A DNA stretch of 58,774 nt from Curvivirga aplysinae (GCF_009711445.1 NZ_SMMC01000211.1:1-58774), one strand, 5' to 3'; positions 47,977 through 57,142 are shown, counted from the first letter of the stretch. Translations and numbers: made by a program. The notes: generated by a model not told the origin, from the letters alone.

Positions 47977-50022
47977 TTATAAGTTTAGTTGATCTAAGAA
48001 TTTCTGTCCTCCCTTCTCCAACACACCCTCCGTTGCTTTATTGCCGCCTATTTTCTCATTTCCTTTTTTGGCCGCTTTACCAATCATAAAGCCTCTCGCA
48101 TAATTGCCAATCAAGGCTTGAGAAAAGGCGCGGCCTGCGTTGAGGCTGAGGGTCGGGTTTTTCTCTAGGAAAGTGCGGATGGCAACGGGATTGGTGAGAT
48201 CAACGCCTGCCTCTCGATAGAGCTGGGTCATGCTTTGTTGTTGGGCTTGTTGGCCGGCAGCAAAGGCATCGGTGACAGATTTCACTTTACCTGCCCCCTT
48301 CGCTGTCTTCACCATCATGGAAGGTACACGTGCCACTGGTGCCCATGACACAAGTTCAAACCCTGCTTCCAACGCCTGTTTTACCTTCCCTTTTTCCAAG
48401 GCTTTCTGAATTTCTACGCCACGTGGATCATAGTCTGGATTTGGAATACCGGGATACTGAGCCAGATGCTGATAGGATTTTGCCAAGGCCTCTGCCCCAT
48501 CCTCAATGACTTTGTTCAATTCATCTGGATTTGAACCATCAGGGAGACCTCGTTCCCGCATGATTTTTCGTTGTCGTGTCAGTTTATGAGCAAGGTTAGT
48601 TTTCTCTGCCAGCATAAGTTCACGTTGAGCCAAAGCTTCACGCGGATGAATATTCTCATTATCCATAATGGGAATTGAAAGTTGTATATCAATCTCTTTC
48701 AATCGCGCCATACGATGCCTTAACAAGACATAATCCGTTAACTCTGTAGATTTTGCATGAAAATCATCAATGGCGTCACTGCGTTCTTCGAAATAAGTTG
48801 CTTCGTCACCTTCTTTCACATTGGCCCAATAACGGCGATTTTCTTCTACCTTATCGACAACTTTCGGGTCCTCTAAATCTTCATCACTTAAAACCCGGGT
48901 AATATAGCGATATTTATTCGGATCCACCCGATGAAGCAAACTGGCCCGGATCAAGTTATCATCAGGATATTGTTCCAGAATCTGTTTTTCCAAAACTGCC
49001 TTTTTGTCATCATGATAAGGATCATTAAATAACCCACCTTTCCACTCCGAAATCTGATTATTCAGTTGAACCGCGGGATGCACTTCCTCGGCTTTTAAGA
49101 ATTTAGGTATACCCGATCTGCTATAGGCCAAAGACACGACCTGAGAAAGTCTTGCCGCAGTTTGTGGATCTTCCTTATCCACTTTGGTCACAAGATCCTC
49201 AATCACGGCACGCCCTGCCACAGGATCATCTTTCAACATGGTTTCAAAAACACCCTGAAAACCGTTCACCTCACCAGATTTAGTCACCAACAAATTTGCA
49301 AGGCGAGTATTTTCAGTGCGGGCTTCTTCACTTATCAATGGTTCAGATGTAGCCTGTTGCTCTTTGGCTTTTGGAACCTTTTGTTGCGGCAAAAGTTGTT
49401 TCGCAGGCGCTTGTTGCCCCAGTGTTTGCTTCTGCTGTGCTAAATTGACTTCAGCTGTCTTGGCAGACGGTTTTTTTATGAATGGTGTTTTTGCCATAGG
49501 AACTTTTGGGGCAGCAGATTTCACATGCGGCATTTTAACCAAAGAGGAAGCTTGCATAGATACAGACTCTGCTTCCTTTTCTGCTGCCTCATTTCGTTGA
49601 TCCATCAATTTATATTCTTGCTGACGAGCCTTTTCTTGAAACGCCTTTTGGTCTGCTGCCATCTTGGATTTGATTTTGCGGCCTTCTTGTTGTTGCTGTT
49701 GGAAAATCTCTACCTGATCGGGTTCTTCTACCTCAACATCCAACATATCCGGATCATCCAATATGGGTTGAGAAACAGAATTTATTTTTGTTGTTGATTT
49801 GTTCTTATAATTATTTAAAGTAAAATCAGATGAATTATCAGAGAAAGTAGATTTTGTAAAAGAAGAGCTATCCGTTTCTTCTTCCATCCCACCAGAAAAA
49901 TCGAAAGAAGAAAGATTTTGTCCACGCGTTAAGAGCCCACCTTTTTCTTCACTTCCTTGCTTCATATAGTCATTTGAATAATTGCTATTCTTGTTATTTG
50001 TTTCTGTGGCCATCCCACCCAT
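47977..50022 (-). CDS. Unknown low-complexity protein, paralogue of the gene at 26511-27956
   Basis: 681 aa from the ATG at 50022, chosen for the AGGAGGTAA site upstream. Starts MGGM; about 1-100 is Ser/Asn/Asp-rich and about 105-225 is Gln/Lys/Ala-rich, coiled-coil or disordered. Residues about 230-293 are the module shared with the 481-aa paralogue (about 28 identities in 65). A C-terminal third (about 560-680) is Ala/Gly-rich with hydrophobic stretches (SWAPVARVPSMMV). No signal peptide or catalytic motif. Unlike its paralogue it has no membrane genes behind it. No known family recognised. Confidence 0.7.
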   Translation of the reverse strand: MGGMATETNNKNSNYSNDYMKQGSEEKGGLLTRGQNLSSFDFSGGMEEETDSSSFTKSTFSDNSSDFTLNNYKNKSTTKINSVSQPILDDPDMLDVEVEEPDQVEIFQQQQQEGRKIKSKMAADQKAFQEKARQQEYKLMDQRNEAAEKEAESVSMQASSLVKMPHVKSAAPKVPMAKTPFIKKPSAKTAEVNLAQQKQTLGQQAPAKQLLPQQKVPKAKEQQATSEPLISEEARTENTRLANLLVTKSGEVNGFQGVFETMLKDDPVAGRAVIEDLVTKVDKEDPQTAARLSQVVSLAYSRSGIPKFLKAEEVHPAVQLNNQISEWKGGLFNDPYHDDKKAVLEKQILEQYPDDNLIRASLLHRVDPNKYRYITRVLSDEDLEDPKVVDKVEENRRYWANVKEGDEATYFEERSDAIDDFHAKSTELTDYVLLRHRMARLKEIDIQLSIPIMDNENIHPREALAQRELMLAEKTNLAHKLTRQRKIMRERGLPDGSNPDELNKVIEDGAEALAKSYQHLAQYPGIPNPDYDPRGVEIQKALEKGKVKQALEAGFELVSWAPVARVPSMMVKTAKGAGKVKSVTDAFAAGQQAQQQSMTQLYREAGVDLTNPVAIRTFLEKNPTLSLNAGRAFSQALIGNYARGFMIGKAAKKGNEKIGGNKATEGVLEKGGQKFLDQLNL

Positions 50023-50055
50023 AGAGTTACCTCCTAATGAAATTATTTTGTATTC

Positions 50056-50091
50056 TTTTTGTTCTTTATTATATTGAGAACAAAAAGTCAA
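50056..50091. promoter_or_regulatory. Perfect inverted repeat in the promoter of the 681-aa gene
   Basis: TTTTTGTTCT (50056-50065) and AGAACAAAAA (50077-50086) are perfect 10-bp arms around 11 AT-rich bases. The arm abuts a TTGACT that could be the -35 (50091-50086, minus strand), so a repressor bound here would block it. Confidence 0.5.
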
Positions 50092-50115
50092 TATTTCAAA
50101 TAATTCAGAGAAGAA

Positions 50116-51255
50116 TTAGTAAAAAACCTGATCTAGCTGTTCCAGCATTTCCGCATCTTGGACGAATTTATTCATGTCAATGACGCGGCCTTTTTCGAGC
50201 CAGCCAGCACTATGCAAGATCAAATCGGCCTTGGACCAGAGAGATGATTGCATCAATTGGATGCCATCATAACCCGATTGGGCATCATGGATTTTGGAAC
50301 AGGTAAGCATACCATCCCCACGCCCCGGGATGCCGAGACGATCCATTAATTGCGCGCCACCCATCTGAACAAACTGGGTTTCTGCACAACCAAAATTCGG
50401 CAACATGGATTGCATGGAAAATGGGACGCCATAGATACCGCCCATCACCGCCACGCCCGGTTGGTAATATTGGCTTAACGCCACCCCCATCATGACTTCA
50501 GCTAGACCTTGGGCCAAAGTTTCCTGCACCGTGACCATACTGGTACAGCCCATCATCATATAGGAAGACACCATGGAAGCCTGCCCCAAAACACTTGCTT
50601 CGCGCAGGCATTTTAACGGGTTAGATTGCGCGACCAAAGGTGGTGTTGTGTTGATCATATGAAGAAGTTTGGTTTCCCCTGCCACAAATGTGGTTGCATC
50701 CGCCTCTTCCGCCACGGCCTTTAGTGCTATTTCATTGATCACACAGCCCATCATAGGTTTGGTGGAATGTTTGAGATGGGCGTCGGCCATATCCAGATGT
50801 TTGGTTTTATCGGTGCGATCATGGATAATGCATAATAAATAACCACTGGTCCCAATCTTTGGGAATTCCTCACATAGCTTTACCAAATCCACATAATCAT
50901 CATAGGTACCAAATTGCGTATAACCATCCCAGCGCCGCACATTCGGCGCCCCAAACATAGGGGCAAAGATCGGTGTATTTTGACCGTCCACCTTACCTAC
51001 GGTTAGGGATTTATCGTCACTTACCCCGCGCCAAATAAAAGATGTGGGTGCCTTATTGATATAGCTTTTCAGGATATCAAAAGAAATGCGCACCCGTTCC
51101 CCTTGAACGGATGCGCCCATTTCTTTTAAAGCTGTCAGGGATTGTAGATCATCCCGTAAGTCCATGCCGACCTCTTCGAGGATCTGTGCGGTTAGTCCCT
51201 CGATATAATCCAGTTTTTCATCACTAAAGCAGGGAAAAGCCGGTAGGTCTTGCAT
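50116..51255 (-). CDS. MttB-family (COG5598) methyltransferase, C-terminally short
   Basis: 379-aa TIM-barrel protein of the trimethylamine:corrinoid methyltransferase family, without pyrrolysine; non-Pyl members act on quaternary amines such as glycine betaine and transfer methyl to a corrinoid protein. Typical segments are FSDEKLDYIEGLTAQILEEVG (about 10-30), GQASMVSSYMMMGCTSMV (about 224-241) and HSAGWLEKGRVIDMNKFV (about 349-366). Family members I know are about 470-520 aa; this one stops about where the last 90-100 residues would begin. It follows cobW by 21 bases. Activity is doubtful. Confidence 0.78.
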   Translation of the reverse strand: MQDLPAFPCFSDEKLDYIEGLTAQILEEVGMDLRDDLQSLTALKEMGASVQGERVRISFDILKSYINKAPTSFIWRGVSDDKSLTVGKVDGQNTPIFAPMFGAPNVRRWDGYTQFGTYDDYVDLVKLCEEFPKIGTSGYLLCIIHDRTDKTKHLDMADAHLKHSTKPMMGCVINEIALKAVAEEADATTFVAGETKLLHMINTTPPLVAQSNPLKCLREASVLGQASMVSSYMMMGCTSMVTVQETLAQGLAEVMMGVALSQYYQPGVAVMGGIYGVPFSMQSMLPNFGCAETQFVQMGGAQLMDRLGIPGRGDGMLTCSKIHDAQSGYDGIQLMQSSLWSKADLILHSAGWLEKGRVIDMNKFVQDAEMLEQLDQVFY

Positions 51256-51276
51256 CTTCGTCTTTTGCTTTCGACG

Positions 51277-52341
51277 TTACGCTTTTAGCGCTGCTTCAAT
51301 CGCGGCTTGATCAAGGCCATGTTGACCAATCACCACCAATTGGGTTTGACGTGTTTCCCCATCATTCCAGGCACGATCGAAATAACGGTTAAAGCGTGGC
51401 CCAACCCCTTGGATCACTTCACGGCGTTCAACGCCCGGACGGTGAATAAAGCCTTTCACACGCAATACGTCATGTTCTTTCACAATATCAATGATTTTTG
51501 CTTGGAAGGCATCCGCATCATCCACATCACCTAGTTGAACCGTGAAGCTTTCAAATTCATCATGATTATGGTCGTGGTGATGGTCATGATCGTGATCATC
51601 ATCGTCGTGATCGTGGTCATGATGGGAATGACGTGCATCCAAATCATCTTCAGCGGCTGCATTCATACCAAGCAAGACTGTTGGATCAACTTTCTTTTCG
51701 CTAGAGGAATGCACAAAACGCACACCATCACGTAAGGTTTTCTTCAATTCTGTTTCGATCGTGGACATTTCATCATTGTCCAACAAATCAGCTTTGTTCA
51801 AAACAACCATATCCGCGCATAATAATTGATCTTCGAACACTTCTTCCAACGGATTGTCATGATCCAAATTCTCATCCGCTTCGCGCATTTTTTGAACTGC
51901 ATCTTCATCATCCGCAAAACGGCCTTCTTTGACCGCTTTTGAATCAACAACGGTGATCACGCCATCCACGGTAACTTGCGCGCGGATTTCAGGCCAGTTA
52001 AAGGCTTTTACCAATGGTTTTGGCAAGGCAAGACCAGATGTTTCAATCAAGATATGGTCCGGCTTATCGTCACGATCCAATAAAGCTTCCATGCTTGGCA
52101 GGAAATCATCCGCCACGGTGCAGCAAATGCAACCATTGGCCAATTCAATCACGTCTTCGTCACTGCAACCTTCAATGCCACAGCCAACCAACATTTCCTT
52201 ATCAATGCCAAGATCACCAAATTCGTTTATCAAGAAAGCCAGTTTCTTACCATTTGCATTTTCCACCATATGACGGATCAAGCTGGTTTTACCTGCCCCC
52301 AGAAAACCTGTGATCACAGTAGCTGGAATTTTTTGAGCCAT
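51277..52341 (-). CDS. cobW: CobW-family (COG0523) GTP-dependent metallochaperone
   Basis: 354-aa G3E GTPase thought to supply cobalt for cobalamin synthesis. Walker A GFLGAGKTS (about 12-20), the metal site CICC at 71-74 and NKADLL are present. A His/Asp repeat (about 235-265; plus strand about 51560-51635) made of alternating GAT/CAT codons links the two domains. It is in the cobUCS gene line and ends 21 bases before the mttB-like gene. COG0523 contains several specificities, so cobalt is inferred from context. Confidence 0.85.
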   Translation of the reverse strand: MAQKIPATVITGFLGAGKTSLIRHMVENANGKKLAFLINEFGDLGIDKEMLVGCGIEGCSDEDVIELANGCICCTVADDFLPSMEALLDRDDKPDHILIETSGLALPKPLVKAFNWPEIRAQVTVDGVITVVDSKAVKEGRFADDEDAVQKMREADENLDHDNPLEEVFEDQLLCADMVVLNKADLLDNDEMSTIETELKKTLRDGVRFVHSSSEKKVDPTVLLGMNAAAEDDLDARHSHHDHDHDDDDHDHDHHHDHNHDEFESFTVQLGDVDDADAFQAKIIDIVKEHDVLRVKGFIHRPGVERREVIQGVGPRFNRYFDRAWNDGETRQTQLVVIGQHGLDQAAIEAALKA

Positions 52342-52444
52342 GATTAAATCCTTAAATCAAATTATTGTTGCTTGTTTCTTTGTTTCTGACCTCTAGATAG
52401 TCAGGTCCGACCCAAGCTTCAAGCCATAAACTTTTACCCCAAAT

Positions 52445-52972
52445 TTAGCGGCTATCTTTCATCACCAAGGGTAGGCCGGCTGCAACAAAAGTGACGATAT
52501 CTGATACAGATGCGACTTGTTGATTCATCCAACCGCTTTCATCCCTGAACTGACGTCCCAATTTGTTGTCTGGCACAATGGAAAGCCCCACTTCGTTTGA
52601 CACAAAAACCAGATGCCCTTTGGCATCTTGAATGGCTTCTATCAGATCGTTGCGCTTCACTTCCAGATCATGCTCCGCCAACAGATGATTGCTGAGCCAT
52701 AGGGTCAGACAATCCACCAATAAAATTCGGTCTGCCTGTGCATGCATGCGAATGATGGTTGAAAGTTCCAGCGGAGCTTCCAAGGTCATCCAGGTTTCAT
52801 CGCGTTCATCTTGATGACGTTTGACCCGATCTTGCATTTCCGGGTCAAATATTTGCGCGGTCGCCAGATAGAATTTTTGTAAATCTTCTTGTTCGGCAAT
52901 CTTATCCACAAGGCCCAAAGCATGGGATGTTTTACCGGAACGTGCCCCACCTAATACCAGTTGAACTGTCAT
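52445..52972 (-). CDS. cobU: Adenosylcobinamide kinase / guanylyltransferase
   Basis: Bifunctional CobU/CobP, 175 aa: phosphorylates adenosylcobinamide then adds GMP. P-loop GGARSGKT at 8-15 and the RHQDERDETWMTLEAP segment with His53, the likely guanylylated residue. 104 bases separate it from cobW; it follows cobC by 11 bases. Confidence 0.95.
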   Translation of the reverse strand: MTVQLVLGGARSGKTSHALGLVDKIAEQEDLQKFYLATAQIFDPEMQDRVKRHQDERDETWMTLEAPLELSTIIRMHAQADRILLVDCLTLWLSNHLLAEHDLEVKRNDLIEAIQDAKGHLVFVSNEVGLSIVPDNKLGRQFRDESGWMNQQVASVSDIVTFVAAGLPLVMKDSR

Positions 52973-52983
52973 CTATTTTATCC

Positions 52984-53619
52984 TTATGCCTCATCACGAT
53001 TGCGACGTGGCAACCAGTTTATAAAGCCCAACCGCCAATGGGTGGTATCTTCCCCTTGAATATGGTCCAGACGGGTCACAGACACATTTTCAACGGAATA
53101 GGCCAAGGCAGCTTCGGCCCCACAATTGGTTGCAATGCCCAACGCAGAACGGATCGTCCCGCCATGGGTCACCGCAATAATATCTTTACCTTCAAAGGCA
53201 TTGCTATGTTTAGTAATGGCAGGTCCGACACGGGCCATCAAGTCCACAAAGCTTTCCCCTGCAGGGGGACGTTCAATAGCAGGTGCCAACCAATATCGAT
53301 GGGCAATACCATCTCTTAAAGTATCGAAATCTGCATAGGTAACGCCTTGCCAGTCGCCAAAGCTTTGTTCCCGAAAATCTGCTTCTTCAATACGTGCGGA
53401 GAACTTCAAACCGCCCGCTTCCAGCGCATCTGCCGTTTGATGTGTGCGTTGTAAGTTGCTGGTGATACAGATCGCATCTTGCGGCAACATATCAGCCACA
53501 TGTTTAAACATATTTTCATCGGAACAATCACAAGGCAAATCTTGTTGGCCGTAGATGCGACCTTCATTGCTTATTACAGGTGCATGACGCACCCACCACC
53601 AACGTGTTACTGCTGTCAT
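52984..53619 (-). CDS. cobC: Histidine phosphatase CobC (alpha-ribazole phosphatase-like)
   Basis: 211-aa phosphoglycerate mutase-like phosphatase. The catalytic RHAP motif has His12, with SNEGRIYGQQDLPCD following, and a second active-site segment VTHGGTIRSAL (about 151-161). Placed between cobS and cobU, it probably removes phosphate from alpha-ribazole phosphate or from cobalamin 5'-phosphate. Context is strong; substrate is inferred. Confidence 0.88.
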   Translation of the reverse strand: MTAVTRWWWVRHAPVISNEGRIYGQQDLPCDCSDENMFKHVADMLPQDAICITSNLQRTHQTADALEAGGLKFSARIEEADFREQSFGDWQGVTYADFDTLRDGIAHRYWLAPAIERPPAGESFVDLMARVGPAITKHSNAFEGKDIIAVTHGGTIRSALGIATNCGAEAALAYSVENVSVTRLDHIQGEDTTHWRLGFINWLPRRNRDEA

Positions 53620-53631
53620 AATCTTCCCATC

Positions 53632-54486
53632 CTATTTGATAAGCCAATCGCTTAAGGAAAAGCCCAAAGTATTTCCAACCGCCATCACGGTTAGGTAAGT
53701 TGTAATTTCCACCACCTGACAAAGGGCCCCCAGACTGTCTCCGTTGGTACCGCCTAGTTTGGCTTTCATAATTTGCATAAAACCAACGCCCGCCACTAAT
53801 GGCACGGCTGCAATAAACACAGCTGCTTGCACCGGAATAAATGCAGAAAATGGAAGAAGGCCCAAGACTAATGCGATCAACGCGATAGGCATGGCCGTTT
53901 TTCCTGCCGTCGCAGCCATGCCTGTTTTTCCAGCTGGTGCCTGCAATGCCATCACCATGGACATCGACGCCCGTCCCAAACCATGGGCCGATACCATCAC
54001 TACCAAAATCAGGATCGGATTATAGAAACTCGCCAAGGCCCCCGCCCGCAAGGCAATATTCAACACCAATGCCAGTGCACCATAGGCCCCAACACTGCTA
54101 TCACGCATAATAGACAGACGTTTCTCAACGCTATGTCCGCCCCAATAGCCATCAGCCACATCGCTAAAACCATCCTCATGCAAGGCGCCAGTCACAAATA
54201 CCGTCGCAACAATTGCCAAAACAGCCGCCAGCCATCCGGTTAAGCCAAGGAAAGTCGCCAAGATAAAGACACCTGCCCCAATTGCCCCGACAAGCCAACC
54301 CACAATAGGGAAAGCCCAAGCCGCCACACTGATCTGGCGTCCATAGTAAGGCATTGGAATACGGGAAAGAAATAGAAAGGCCGTGGCGATATCTGCCCAG
54401 ATTGGCAGGCCACGTGGCGTTTCATTTTCTGGCCCCTTTCGGCCTTCAGGCAAATCCTTGCCGCTTTTTTCTCTTTCTTCATTCAT
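53632..54486 (-). CDS. cobS: Adenosylcobinamide-GDP ribazoletransferase (cobalamin synthase)
   Basis: Integral-membrane enzyme of 284 aa that joins AdoCbi-GDP to alpha-ribazole, the final assembly of the lower ligand. Signature GALHEDGFSDVADGYWGG (about 100-117) carries the catalytic aspartates and is followed by SVEKRLSIMRDSSVGAYG. The N-terminal 30 residues are charged and extend beyond E. coli CobS. First gene of the minus line cobS-cobC-cobU-cobW, divergent from cobT. Confidence 0.95.
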   Translation of the reverse strand: MNEEREKSGKDLPEGRKGPENETPRGLPIWADIATAFLFLSRIPMPYYGRQISVAAWAFPIVGWLVGAIGAGVFILATFLGLTGWLAAVLAIVATVFVTGALHEDGFSDVADGYWGGHSVEKRLSIMRDSSVGAYGALALVLNIALRAGALASFYNPILILVVMVSAHGLGRASMSMVMALQAPAGKTGMAATAGKTAMPIALIALVLGLLPFSAFIPVQAAVFIAAVPLVAGVGFMQIMKAKLGGTNGDSLGALCQVVEITTYLTVMAVGNTLGFSLSDWLIK

Positions 54487-54572
54487 AACTAAAGGATATA
54501 CCGCTAACAGGTATTAGAAATCCAGCCGAAAACAATGCTGGGCCAAATAATTTTAATTTGATGGTAGCGACA

Positions 54573-55598
54573 ATGTCTGACACACCCATAGAAGCCAATT
54601 TTGATGAAATCCGCGACATTATCCGTGGTTTTCACGGTCCCAATGAAAAAGCGCAGAAAATTGCGCAAGATCGTGAAGGTCAATTGACCAAGCCACCGGG
54701 GGCTTTGGGTCGTTTGGAAGAAATCAGTGAATGGTTCGCCACATGGCAAGCAAAAGACAGCCCTTCTATTGAACGTCCACGTGTTGCTGTTTTTGCCGGT
54801 AATCATGGTGTGGCAAAACAAGGCGTTTCTGCTTTCCCACAAGAAGTCACCGTGCAGATGGTTGCCAATTTCAAAAATGGCGGCGCGGCAGTGAACCAGC
54901 TTTGTCGTACCCATGATGCAGAATTACGTGTCTATGAAATGGCGCTGGATCAACCAACCCATGATTTCACCGAACAACCTGCGATGAGCGAAGAAGAATG
55001 CGCAACCGCCATTGCCTATGGCATGATGGCCGTAGAAGAAGGCGTTGATGTGCTTTGCATTGGGGAAATGGGCATTGCCAATTCAACAAGCGGGGCGGCA
55101 TTGGCCTATGCCTTGTTTAACGGCGAAGCTGCTGATTGGGTCGGTCCGGGCACAGGTGTTGAAGGCGATGCCTATGACAACAAAATCCGCGTAGTACAGG
55201 AAGCCGTTGGTAAATATTTCCATCAACGTCATGATCCACTTGAAATCTTACGTTGTCTTGGTGGTTATGAAATTGCCGCAATGGTTGGTGCTATTATTGC
55301 CGCTCGTATGGGGCGTGTACCCGTGATTTTGGATGGATATACAACATGTGCGGCGGCGGCTGTGTTATACCAGATGGACCCTGCGGCCTTAGACCATTGC
55401 ATTGTCGGTCACCTATCTGCAGAACCTTCCCATATCCAGCTATTGGAAGAAATCGATAAAGAACCGTTATTGAATTATGGTATGCGTTTGGGCGAAGCCT
55501 CCGGTGCCGCCCTTGCCCTTGGTATCGTTAAATCCGCAATTGCTTGCCATACAGGCATGGCAACTTTTGCGGAAGCTGGTGTTTCGGATAAAGATTAA
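54573..55598 (+). CDS. cobT: Nicotinate-nucleotide--dimethylbenzimidazole phosphoribosyltransferase
   Basis: Makes alpha-ribazole phosphate, the lower ligand precursor, 341 aa from the ATG at 54573. KPPGALGRLEEI (about 37-48), FAGNHGVAKQGVSAFPQEVT, GEMGIANST and GMRLGEASGAALAL with the catalytic Glu308 are all present. Divergent from cobS with an 86-base gap too short for a cobalamin riboswitch, and none is visible. A strong terminator follows. Confidence 0.97.
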   Translation: MSDTPIEANFDEIRDIIRGFHGPNEKAQKIAQDREGQLTKPPGALGRLEEISEWFATWQAKDSPSIERPRVAVFAGNHGVAKQGVSAFPQEVTVQMVANFKNGGAAVNQLCRTHDAELRVYEMALDQPTHDFTEQPAMSEEECATAIAYGMMAVEEGVDVLCIGEMGIANSTSGAALAYALFNGEAADWVGPGTGVEGDAYDNKIRVVQEAVGKYFHQRHDPLEILRCLGGYEIAAMVGAIIAARMGRVPVILDGYTTCAAAAVLYQMDPAALDHCIVGHLSAEPSHIQLLEEIDKEPLLNYGMRLGEASGAALALGIVKSAIACHTGMATFAEAGVSDKD

Positions 55599-55622
55599 AG
55601 ACCTGTCTTAAAATAAGAAGTG

Positions 55623-55657
55623 AAAAGGCACAGGATTTGGTTCTGTGCCTTTTATTT
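55623..55657 (+). terminator. Intrinsic terminator after cobT
   Basis: AAAAGGCACAG and CTGTGCCTTTT form a perfect 11-bp stem with a 9-base loop followed by ATTTT. It also faces the convergent secreted-protein gene and may act in both directions. Confidence 0.85.
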
Positions 55658-55659
55658 TA

Positions 55660-56121
55660 TCACCCTTTAATTTGTTTTAAGGCTTTTAGCCAATCTTCGA
55701 TATGGTAAGAATTTACAATCTTGCCATTTTCAACGGTGTGAATATCGATCGACATGATCTCAAACGCATTGCCTGTTGCTGGTGCACCAAATAATGGCTT
55801 TACAGGTGTACCTGTTGCCTTGCCACGTACCACATAACGATTACCGTCTTGCAATATATCAACCACTTCCCATTCCAAATCCGGGATGATGGATCCGAAA
55901 TAAGCCACAGTTTTTGCAAAACCGGCATGACCGGTTGGTTTTTCATTTGTTGTCCAGTCATCAGACAGGATTTTCTTTGTGCGATCCGCCATATCACTGG
56001 CCGTCGTATCACTTAACAATTCTGAATAAAAAGATTTCACCAAATCAATGTCATTTGCCATTGCTGTTGATGCTGTCATCCAGATAAATCCACCTAAAAC
56101 AAGGGAAAGTAATTTTTTCAT
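55660..56121 (-). CDS. Secreted SnoaL-like (NTF2-fold) protein
   Basis: 153 aa from the ATG at 56121 (GGAGAT six bases upstream), with a signal peptide (about 1-22, AMA-ND). The remainder resembles the SnoaL/ester-cyclase fold: DLVKSFYSELLS (about 24-35), the GHAGFAKTVAYFGSIIPDLEW segment and a conserved C-terminal HIEDWLKALKQI. Bacterial members are mostly uncharacterised. Divergent from a LysR gene with its box, so probably its target. Confidence 0.78.
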   Translation of the reverse strand: MKKLLSLVLGGFIWMTASTAMANDIDLVKSFYSELLSDTTASDMADRTKKILSDDWTTNEKPTGHAGFAKTVAYFGSIIPDLEWEVVDILQDGNRYVVRGKATGTPVKPLFGAPATGNAFEIMSIDIHTVENGKIVNSYHIEDWLKALKQIKG

Positions 56122-56217
56122 TTTTATCTCCAAAAATCTCTAACAGAGGCTCAAAAATGCGATAGATCGAAAGCTACATCGCTTTTTTTATTTTAGGGAG
56201 AGACTAATTTAAGTACA

Positions 56218-56242
56218 TTATGTTCACTATTTACGAACATAA
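56218..56242. promoter_or_regulatory. LysR-type operator in front of the LysR gene
   Basis: TTATGTTC-ACTATTTAC-GAACATAA is a perfect 8-bp-arm inverted repeat ending ten bases before the LysR start and about 100 bases from the divergent SnoaL gene. Fits an autoregulatory LysR recognition site. Confidence 0.6.
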
Positions 56243-56251
56243 GAGAGATTA

Positions 56252-57142
56252 ATGCATACCCATCACTTCAGATTATTGGCCTATTACACTGAAATTGTTG
56301 AATGTGGGTCCATTCGTAGCGCCAGCCGAAAATTAAATATTTCCCCTGCCGTCTTAAGCAAGGCCCTGTCGGATTTAGAAGAGTATCTGGGCATGACCTT
56401 GTTAAAACGTGGGAAACGAAAGGTCGAAATCACCCCGGATGGTCAAGAAATTTATAACCATGCCCTGACCATGGTGGACGCCGCAGCCACCGCAGTTGAT
56501 CTAGGTAAAAAAGAAAATGAAGACATATCCGGTGAGCTTAACATCACCTTACCAAGTGATTTATGCATATGTTGGTTGCCGGAAATTCTAGATGGGTTTA
56601 AGGCGAAATATCCAAAAATCAAAACCTTCTTCGCGGCCCAGGACCAAACCATTGATCTTGGCACATCTAATTTCGATATAGCGGTCCGATCAAAACATAA
56701 TATGAAGGAAAGTCAGGCGGCTGATGTCTTTTTAAACCTACCTGTTACCTTGACCTGTCATCCGGATCTGATCCCAAATTCTAAAGCTGACTTAGCAGAA
56801 ATTCTCGCGAATGTGCCCTATATCGGATTTTCACATGGTATTGTTGAAACGCAGGTTAAAGGCCTCAATAAACGCACACAGCGCATTGAAACTTTCTCTG
56901 TTTCCCCGGAATTTTCAGTAAATGTGGGATATCTAACCAAGGAACTAGCGCGCGCAAAATTCGGAATTGCGCTCATCGTTGAAGCCACAATAAAACAAGA
57001 TGAACTCAATGGCGATCTTATTAAAGTTTCTCAAGATCATGACTTCGGCTATTTAGCCATTCGATTGGTCACAAGAGATCGTCTGCATTCCCCAACCGTT
57101 CGAGCCTTTCTCAAGTACGCAAAAGATCAATATGGAAAATAA
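56252..57142 (+). CDS. LysR-family transcriptional regulator
   Basis: 296-aa LysR protein with HTH (about 4-63; SASRKLNISPAVLSKALSDLE core) and an effector domain (about 88-290). A perfect dyad sits directly upstream. Divergent from the SnoaL-like gene. It ends in a small hairpin at 57154-57170 (GAAAGGA-TAA-TCCTTTC) that may act as a terminator. Confidence 0.88.
   Translation: MHTHHFRLLAYYTEIVECGSIRSASRKLNISPAVLSKALSDLEEYLGMTLLKRGKRKVEITPDGQEIYNHALTMVDAAATAVDLGKKENEDISGELNITLPSDLCICWLPEILDGFKAKYPKIKTFFAAQDQTIDLGTSNFDIAVRSKHNMKESQAADVFLNLPVTLTCHPDLIPNSKADLAEILANVPYIGFSHGIVETQVKGLNKRTQRIETFSVSPEFSVNVGYLTKELARAKFGIALIVEATIKQDELNGDLIKVSQDHDFGYLAIRLVTRDRLHSPTVRAFLKYAKDQYGK

Noticed and set aside
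51560-51635. Tandem repeat or CRISPR-like array in cobW
   Set aside because: The repeats are codon repeats for His/Asp inside an intact reading frame, with no spacers.
54487-54572. Cobalamin riboswitch between cobS and cobT
   Set aside because: The gap is only 86 bases and no conserved B12-box sequence is visible on either strand.
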